Below, in pieces: positions 58,202 to 64,000 of a stretch of 64,000 nt of DNA. The translations under genes were made by a program, and so were the position numbers. Position 1 is the first letter of the stretch. Every line of letters begins with the position of its first letter. The notes below the pieces were generated by a model. That model had not been told where the DNA came from. It saw only the letters and a program-made list of their open reading frames with translations, and did no database searches. The stretch lies in the NCBI GenBank assembly GCA_033296875.1, contig MU860032.1, positions 114,991 through 178,990 of the forward strand. The letters run 5' to 3'. The stretch is from Achaetomium macrosporum (taxonomy: Eukaryota; Ascomycota; Sordariomycetes; Sordariales; Chaetomiaceae).

Positions 58202-59116
58202 GACGTTGGTTATTACAGAGATGAAGCTTCAAGCGCTTCGCAATGCCGTCCCGTTCTACCCTGATCCGTCGCGGCGAAAATGGTCTTCCGTTCCCTCTCT
58301 TCCTCGCGAGATCAGACGCTCACACTTACGCCACATCGGTCACATCATTACACAATGACCCTGCATGCTCCCGGGCTGCCCGGGCGTGGGTAGCTAAGGC
58401 AACTCTCTCCTGCGGGTGAACAACAGGGACTGGGCGATACGACGGGCCTGAGGCATCTTCACAGTGCGCCGGCGTGCAGGATTCGCAGCTAGCTTGCAAT
58501 ATATCGGGATCCACTATTCACGGAACCTCTTCTCCGATATGCTTTGTGTGGAATGCTGACATGTGGTTCGTTGCATTGTTTTGCCGCGTCTCTGATGACG
58601 AAGACTGTTCGTTGGTGGCAACGGTAACGCCGGCGGGTGCAAGGTGCTCAGGTCCATGGCTCCTTTGCAGCATGCCCAACTGTTGGAACGCATCTTATTA
58701 GGAGCTACGTACGTCCCTTACGAGAACTCTCTTACAACCCCAGGACCCCCATGCGAACTCACGTGCAACTTTGCCTACGCCCTGGGACAAATTACTGCAG
58801 TGTACGCTAAAGAGGCATGCTACGGAGCCACACTGAGCGGGATGGTGCCAGAGTGTAGCACAGGGCCGTGCATGAGCTGTCGCCATGATGACGTCCACCG
58901 CTGCCCCGCTATTCCAGATCGATATCTTTCCCCTCCGGGTTTTGAAAGAGCGCTCCGCAGGTCGAGAAGGGTTCGTTTGAGTCACGGCACCGGCCTATCA
59001 GCTTTGGATACATTCCTGACTTGGTGGTAACTTCACCGGACCGGGCGCGGGCGGGTCCAGACCATGATTCGGCGCCGGCGAACAATAGGATGCATAGGCC
59101 CGCAAGGTTATTGTGC

Positions 59117-59144
59117 TTGAACACCTCAATTATGAGGTGTTCAA
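59117..59144. repeat. Perfect inverted repeat, 12 bp arms
   Basis: Arms TTGAACACCTCA and TGAGGTGTTCAA flank a 4-base loop ATTA. It lies about 690 bp upstream of the F-box-like gene's start, within or near its promoter. It could be a palindromic protein-binding site or an RNA hairpin. Confidence 0.75.
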
Positions 59145-59497
59145 TAGGACCCGGGCCAGCTTTGACCGCTCGAGCGTTTTCCAACCCCCAGGCTCCATCC
59201 CAGAAACCTGTTTGTTCTCTTCCCTCCTCCCAAACTTTCCCTCATCAACAGTTTTCTCATCACCTTTCTGCTCCATCGTCTTCCTGCGTTATCACCCTCC
59301 GCTTCATCACTCTTGCGCTCATCCATCACTTGAGTTGCTTAGCAACATCGGTTTGGCCTCGTTTATGTACTTGAGCTTCCCGAGCAACCAAAACCTTCCT
59401 GTCATCGATTCTCGGGTCTGCTCTCCATCGACGGGTGGCGAATCGAGCTCGGCGTATCAAGCCTAAGGCTCTCAGCAGACAGCACAAGGAGATATCG

Positions 59498-59818
59498 GTA
59501 AGTTTTGTTCCCTTTGTCGCTTTCCTTGATGTCGTCAATCCCAAATCCATGCCGCGTTATCTGGGCGTTTCGTCTATGACCGGTTTCGGATTCCGGGGTA
59601 CAAGTGCCCCGGGTTTTCCTTATTTTACCAAGATCGGCTCCGTGTCTTTACCATCCCTATTTCCTTCCGCCTGGGGCAGTTATTGGCAGGATTGCGCCTT
59701 CCCCTTCGGATCTGCGTAAGGTTTTGACCCCACAGATTCCGTATGGTTTCATACCTTATGCAGTTATGTTCCTTGTCCTTGTTGTCGAGATCACAGATTC
59801 CTACCCCCAATCATCCAG
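59498..59818 (+). other. Possible leader intron of the F-box-like gene
   Basis: A strong GTAAGT donor at 59498 and a CAG acceptor at 59816-59818, just 12 bases before the start codon, would define a 321 nt intron in the 5' UTR. This is inferred only from splice consensus. Confidence 0.3.
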
Positions 59819-59830
59819 CGCATATTCAAG

Positions 59831-62683
59831 ATGGCTCGCAAAAGAAACAATAACGCCCGGCCCAAGAATGCTGACTCTGATCCAACCTCACAGCCCCGGG
59901 GACGACAGTCCCTTCGTCCGCGATCTCAGCAGCCCAAGCCCCAGAGGGCCAAGAACACTGCCTCTGGGCAACGCCATCAGGGACAGGATAAGACTACCGA
60001 TATCCCCGTGGTCAAGATTACCCTTGGATTCGACAAGGCCTCCAAGCTTACCAGTGGGCAAACGCGGACCTCGCAGAAAGGACCGAACAAGCACCAAGCC
60101 AACATGACTCGACGCGGTCGACGTACGAACGGCCCCGCTCAGCACCCGGCACCTGGTCCTCAGGCCCAGTTGGAGCTTCCCGACTGGACCTCGCCCAAGA
60201 ATCAGTCCAAGAATGCCAGGCGGAAGAACCGCGGCGGCGGGGCAGGCAAACCTGGAGCCAAACCCGAAGACCTCCCTCCGCCAAAACCCTGGGAGATGGA
60301 TGATATATTTGTGAGTGACCATCCAGAAGATTTTGCCCCTCCTATAGCTAGGGATGCTAACTCTTCACAGCCCGAGCCTGTCGGCAATCCTTGCACGTTC
60401 AACTACGCCCGGATCTGGCGTTCACTTGAGAACGTGGAAGGCGGCGTCAATCAAGCGATTCAAACGTATCTGGCTAGAGGTCGTCAAATGCAGCTACCTC
60501 GTGTCTTTCCTGATTCCAGCTTGCCCAAGGGCTCAGAGGTGTTGAAGGAGGTAGAGGACAAGTACTGGAAGGCATGCCAGCCCGAGCTGCTGAAGATCAG
60601 ACGCAACAATTTGAATGCCCCCAGTGCGAAACTCTTCATCGCGGTAAGATACCTTCATGACCCCATCTCCGCTGGCTATAACGAGCTGACACCGTCCCAG
60701 TCGTCAAATGTTGATGATAGTCTCGCCGAATTTGCGAGACTGGAGGATGAACGTGGCATCAATAAAAATGAGCACCCGTTCTTCAAGGCAATGCGAGTGG
60801 CAGAAATTCGCCACCAGATCACGGGTCTACTTCTCCCGAGCATGGGCGACATCACAGCGCTGGCGACAACCTGCAAAGGCGCCGCTGTCCAGATGCGGAA
60901 TGCCTTCGACTATTGGGACTTCAGGCCCGCCGTCCTTGACACTGACAAACTTGTCGAGGAGCGGGATGCCAATGGCGAGGAGCAGAAGCTCAGTGACGAG
61001 GAGCGGCAGGAGCAGAAAGCCATCAAGCGCCTTGTCCGAGCGAAGGGTGACTCCGCCGTCCCTTTGGTCATCAGCCCGATCTCGAACGAGCCTGAGGATC
61101 CCGAGAATCCGTACGAGGCCGACTTCCGAAATCTGAGGCGGATTTGTCGCGCCATTACGGAAGTTCCGTCGAGTTTCCGAACTGTCATAATTGACCGTAT
61201 CCCGTTCTTCAACGTCGCCTTGTTCGAAATGATGGTCAACTCGATGCCAAACTTGGAAACAGTTATCATCACTCGATGCCCCTTACTCGACGTTACTAAG
61301 CTCAAGCCATTGCTGGACGTCATTGAGCGTCATCCCCGTCCTGGACCCGCCAATGCACCTGAGAAGTACATCCGCCTCGACTTTGGCCCCTTCTTCTTCG
61401 AGGGGCCCAACTCCTGCAATCGCCTGGGCTCCTACGGCGTTACGTGGCATGAGCCAACCTTCAACATTCCTAAGGCCGTTTTCGCGCTTATCCTGCTTTG
61501 CTGGGATCTTTCCCGGAAGGTGGGAATGGACTTGGTGAGCGAGAGTTCCTCGTTCTGGAGCTTCGTACGCGGGCTGCCCGGGCCCGACGTCCTATGGGCA
61601 ATGAAGGCACGGGAAGCCCTCATTACCCGCAACCATGAGCTGTCTGTACGCACCAAGAGCGAGCAGACCATCAAGACAGACTTCGCGGACGATCTCGCGG
61701 CTGCCCTCATTGGGGATAACAAGCCGCACCCGCAGCGCCCGGCGCGAATGGCGGCACGCCTGCCTCCTCGAAACAAGACGTACTGGCGAGATTACATCAA
61801 GTGCGGCAGTTGCAAGTCCACCTATCCAGCGGGGGTCTTCCCGCTGCGGGATGACTGCTGCTGGGGCTGCAAGATGACCCAGTTTGTCGAGACTATGGAA
61901 GATAGTCATATGCGGTTCTGGCAGGTTGCTGTTATGGCCCATTGGCTGCACGGCTTTGATTCCGTGTCAACGAATCTCGAAGAGTTGCTATTTAGCGAAC
62001 GGTCGAACCTGGGCCACACTGTGCCCCAGGTGCAGTTGATGGACTGGACGTGGAAGTACTGGCGCAATTTCCGACCAAGGACCGTCGACGGTTGGGCAGT
62101 AGAACAATTCTGCCCCCCGCTTCCGGGGTTGATCAAGAATACCGTCGCTGCACTAACGCGATGGCGGTTCAAGAGGCATCCAGTTGCTGAACCCTTTGAC
62201 TACCGCAAGGGTGGTCCACAACACGAGCATCCATGCAAGGTGCCGCTATGTGTTTCGGAACTCGACGAAAGTTCCGGCGCTGAGAGCTTGAAGAACTTCG
62301 CCCGGCGATGGCAATGGACTAGCAAGGCGGACAAGTTCTACACCGAGAATCTGATGGCGAACGATCGTTCTGTCCGTCACCTAAGGGGCAACGTCGGGAA
62401 GGCGCTGGAGAAAGCTCGGGAGAACAAGAGCATGCGCGATGCGTGCGTGGCCGCGGAATGGCACGAGCAAAACAAACTGGATAAGGAAGTTCATCGCTGG
62501 ACCCAGCCCCGTATCGAGGACTGCCTCTACGCTCTGGGGACCCCGGACAAAAGGCCTTTCAACCTAGACAAGCCTGCGCTAGACCCGGTCCGGGACGCGG
62601 AGGAGTACAAGAAGGTTGTGGAGGCAGAGATATTCCGGTCGGCCCCGTACACCTTCACCAGCGCAGTGAACACCGGCTGGTAA
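59831..62683 (+). CDS. F-box-like fungal protein with a cysteine finger
   Basis: A single frame of 950 residues. Residues 1-190 are basic and disordered (MARKRNNNARPKNADSD..., MTRRGRRTNGPAQ), probably nuclear. About 320-365, EIRHQITGLLLPSMGDITALA followed by TCKGAAVQMRNAFDYWDF, resembles the degenerate F-box of fungal F-box/LRR-like proteins. A leucine-rich section follows at about 430-540 (SFRTVIIDRIPFFNVALFEM, MPNLETVIITRCPLLDVTKL). About 655-685, KCGSCKSTYP...DDCCWGCKM, is a CxxC-CCxxC cluster likely to bind zinc. The C-terminal third is Trp-rich and unassigned. If the F-box is real, the product would recruit substrates to an SCF ubiquitin ligase; this is inference. ATG context (CAAGATGGCT) is good. 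Confidence 0.75.
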   Translation: MARKRNNNARPKNADSDPTSQPRGRQSLRPRSQQPKPQRAKNTASGQRHQGQDKTTDIPVVKITLGFDKASKLTSGQTRTSQKGPNKHQANMTRRGRRTNGPAQHPAPGPQAQLELPDWTSPKNQSKNARRKNRGGGAGKPGAKPEDLPPPKPWEMDDIFVSDHPEDFAPPIARDANSSQPEPVGNPCTFNYARIWRSLENVEGGVNQAIQTYLARGRQMQLPRVFPDSSLPKGSEVLKEVEDKYWKACQPELLKIRRNNLNAPSAKLFIAVRYLHDPISAGYNELTPSQSSNVDDSLAEFARLEDERGINKNEHPFFKAMRVAEIRHQITGLLLPSMGDITALATTCKGAAVQMRNAFDYWDFRPAVLDTDKLVEERDANGEEQKLSDEERQEQKAIKRLVRAKGDSAVPLVISPISNEPEDPENPYEADFRNLRRICRAITEVPSSFRTVIIDRIPFFNVALFEMMVNSMPNLETVIITRCPLLDVTKLKPLLDVIERHPRPGPANAPEKYIRLDFGPFFFEGPNSCNRLGSYGVTWHEPTFNIPKAVFALILLCWDLSRKVGMDLVSESSSFWSFVRGLPGPDVLWAMKAREALITRNHELSVRTKSEQTIKTDFADDLAAALIGDNKPHPQRPARMAARLPPRNKTYWRDYIKCGSCKSTYPAGVFPLRDDCCWGCKMTQFVETMEDSHMRFWQVAVMAHWLHGFDSVSTNLEELLFSERSNLGHTVPQVQLMDWTWKYWRNFRPRTVDGWAVEQFCPPLPGLIKNTVAALTRWRFKRHPVAEPFDYRKGGPQHEHPCKVPLCVSELDESSGAESLKNFARRWQWTSKADKFYTENLMANDRSVRHLRGNVGKALEKARENKSMRDACVAAEWHEQNKLDKEVHRWTQPRIEDCLYALGTPDKRPFNLDKPALDPVRDAEEYKKVVEAEIFRSAPYTFTSAVNTGW

Positions 62684-63775
62684 TATTTGCCACGCTTCCT
62701 CCTCAGAACCGGGATTCATTCTTCCACGGCGGCGAACATTGTTGGTGGTTCATCGACTCGTCGGCCTCAACACCTACTTCGAGCCGGTACGCTCATCCCG
62801 GTATCACACCTCCTCAAGAATACACCGACTTGTGATCGTTACGGCTTGGCCGTCGATGACCATGGCGTGTCCGATAAGGACCTACAACACCTCCTCTTCG
62901 ATCATCGGGGGAGATTTTATTCACTGGCCTTCGCTTTACTTTGCGGAAGGGTCAACTAGCTGGGTTGACGAGTGGCATCCGCAGTTAGTGAAACGGATCG
63001 ATACTTTTCGTTGTTCTCTTTTCGACCCTCGACCTTCAACGGATCGCATCCCACGAACGACCTTGGGATAAGCCAGCATCCGTCTTGCATCGACAGACAC
63101 TCTCCACGGCAGCATCCTTCGACGCCTTCGCCTCCCCGGAGAAGGAAGGGCGGTGGCGAGTCCAGGGTACGCATGCAATCACGGAGATCCGTCGTTCTTT
63201 CCTAGCGTTTTTCGGTCTCTTTTTTGGGTTTCCTTTTACACCGGACTGAGCCATGGAGTGGCAGCGGGCACTAATATCGGTTCTCATAAGCCCAGCTTGG
63301 CCATATTCTTCGGTATCTCAGGACAGGCATCACAGGCATAATTTGACGGCAGAGCGCGGAATGAGTGGCATGGCATTGGGATTTGAGGTTGGCAAAAAGA
63401 TAGTGGAAGATGGAAACCTAACTAAGCCTTGACGATCGGGCTGCTTGGTTTGAGAAAGGATGAATTCAGATTGACAAAGGATGGAGGGACGGGATGGGTG
63501 GATGGACGCCCTGCCTCGGAGGGTTGCCCTGGTTGCCTGCCGCCGCTCACAGCATACTAGTTTACACTTTGCTCTTATCTCGGTGAGTTTTCTTTTCTTA
63601 GTTATAGGGAATCTCATTTCTTTACTTATGGTACGATGCTTCTCGGCGGTGACTGACTGTTTATGAAGTGATGGTCTGAACTCGAACTTTGGAGATCACT
63701 TCTGACTGCTTGCTGCTGGCTCCAAGATTTAGTGGCTTCGCTTAGCAAGGTAAGGTAAGCCAGGCATCATGCATA
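62684..63775. other. Intergenic, 3' flank of the F-box-like gene
   Basis: No gene supported. The right boundary is the transposon insertion at a TA dinucleotide. Confidence 0.55.
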
Positions 63776-64000
63776 CAGTGGGGGTCCAAAAGTCTGGATC
63801 CAAAGTGCCCCGCACCCCAACCCCCTCCATTTACCTCAGCAGTTAACAAAGGATATCTCGAGAACTACAAATCTGGCTGGGAATCTGATTATATCTGCTA
63901 GAAGCCTAGGTTCTAAGCTTCAGTACCGTGTATACCACCCTCTGGCCTTTTTGACAGCAGCCAGCCTTCTCGGCATACTGTCAATCAGGCCGTCAATATA
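63776..64000 (-). mobile_element. Tc1/mariner-family transposon, 3' end, cut by window edge
   Basis: Begins right after a TA (63774-63775), the target duplication of Tc1/mariner elements, with CAGTGGGGGTCCAAAAGTCT as the presumed terminal inverted repeat. The transposase 3' end lies inside it on the minus strand. About 144 bases of untranslated element separate the repeat from the stop codon. The other end lies beyond the window. Confidence 0.85.
63920..64000 (-). CDS. Tc1/mariner transposase, C-terminal 26 residues
   Basis: Read on the minus strand to the stop at 63922-63920, the last residues include LIDSMPRRLAAVKKARGWYT and end in RY. This matches the typical end of Tc1-type transposases (SMPRR, then AV, then ARGG-like and TKY). 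The catalytic DDE residues lie outside the window, so activity cannot be judged. The frame is intact as far as seen. Confidence 0.85.
   Translation of the reverse strand, partial: YIDGLIDSMPRRLAAVKKARGWYTRY

Larger units (their letters stand above)
53876..59830. other. Gene-poor stretch of about 6 kb
   Basis: No convincing gene. The plus strand from about 55300 to 58400 is pyrimidine-rich with many short frames lacking family likeness. A 128-codon frame at 58644-59030 is unrecognised. Listed separately are a GGCGCT repeat, a 30 bp direct repeat, a perfect hairpin and a possible leader intron of the next gene. Confidence 0.5.

Noticed and set aside
58644..59030. 128-codon ORF with several cysteines
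   Set aside because: No family likeness, no intron logic, and irregular codon usage; not listed as a gene.

Overview
The window is nuclear DNA of a filamentous ascomycete, most likely a Sordariomycete. The reasons are GC-rich exons, many 50-80 nt introns with GTNNGT-type donors and CTNAC-type branch sites, long gene-free spacers, and the gene families present: a Zn2Cys6 regulator, GH37, GH79, a hybrid histidine kinase and a Meu6-type PH protein. No species can be named from the sequence. I rebuilt exon-intron structures by hand. They rest on splice consensus and on continuity of recognisable protein families, not on transcripts.

Layout from left to right: SWP1 oligosaccharyltransferase subunit (833-1873, +); Ppc89/Cep57-type spindle pole body coiled-coil protein (2628-6125, +); Zn2Cys6 regulator interrupted by two in-frame TAG codons (10027-12946, +); threonine aldolase (14183-15478, +); secreted GH37 trehalase (17170-19424, +); an unrecognised disordered 880-residue protein (22405-25047, -); a gene-poor stretch of about 6 kb; RAD1 checkpoint clamp subunit and OST5/TMEM258 (both -), the latter head-to-head with GCN5 (33176-34509, +); hybrid histidine kinase (36463-41185, -); four-helix membrane protein (43916-44827, +); GH79 glycosidase (45333-47359, -); succinate-semialdehyde dehydrogenase (48610-50342, +); Meu6-like PH-domain protein (51904-53875, -); another gene-poor stretch of about 6 kb; F-box-like protein with a cysteine finger (59831-62683, +); and the inner end of a Tc1/mariner transposon cut by the right edge (63776-64000, -).

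The genes do not form a pathway cluster. Two encode subunits of the same oligosaccharyltransferase, SWP1 and OST5. RAD1, OST5 and GCN5 form a compact housekeeping group in which OST5 and GCN5 share a 340 bp divergent promoter.

The most interesting signal is a set of in-frame TAG codons followed by open, protein-like sequence. The Zn2Cys6 gene has two (11957 and 12770). GCN5 ends in TAG (34507) and is followed in the same frame by 89 open codons carrying a textbook AT-hook. Sordariomycetes are known to recode UAG to UGG by A-to-I mRNA editing in fruiting bodies, so these are candidates for editing or read-through; plain pseudogenisation or assembly error is the main alternative. Other observations are a small dispersed repeat family (three copies), a possible dual-start SSADH, a splice donor overlapping the RAD1 stop, and an orphan exon-like ORF.
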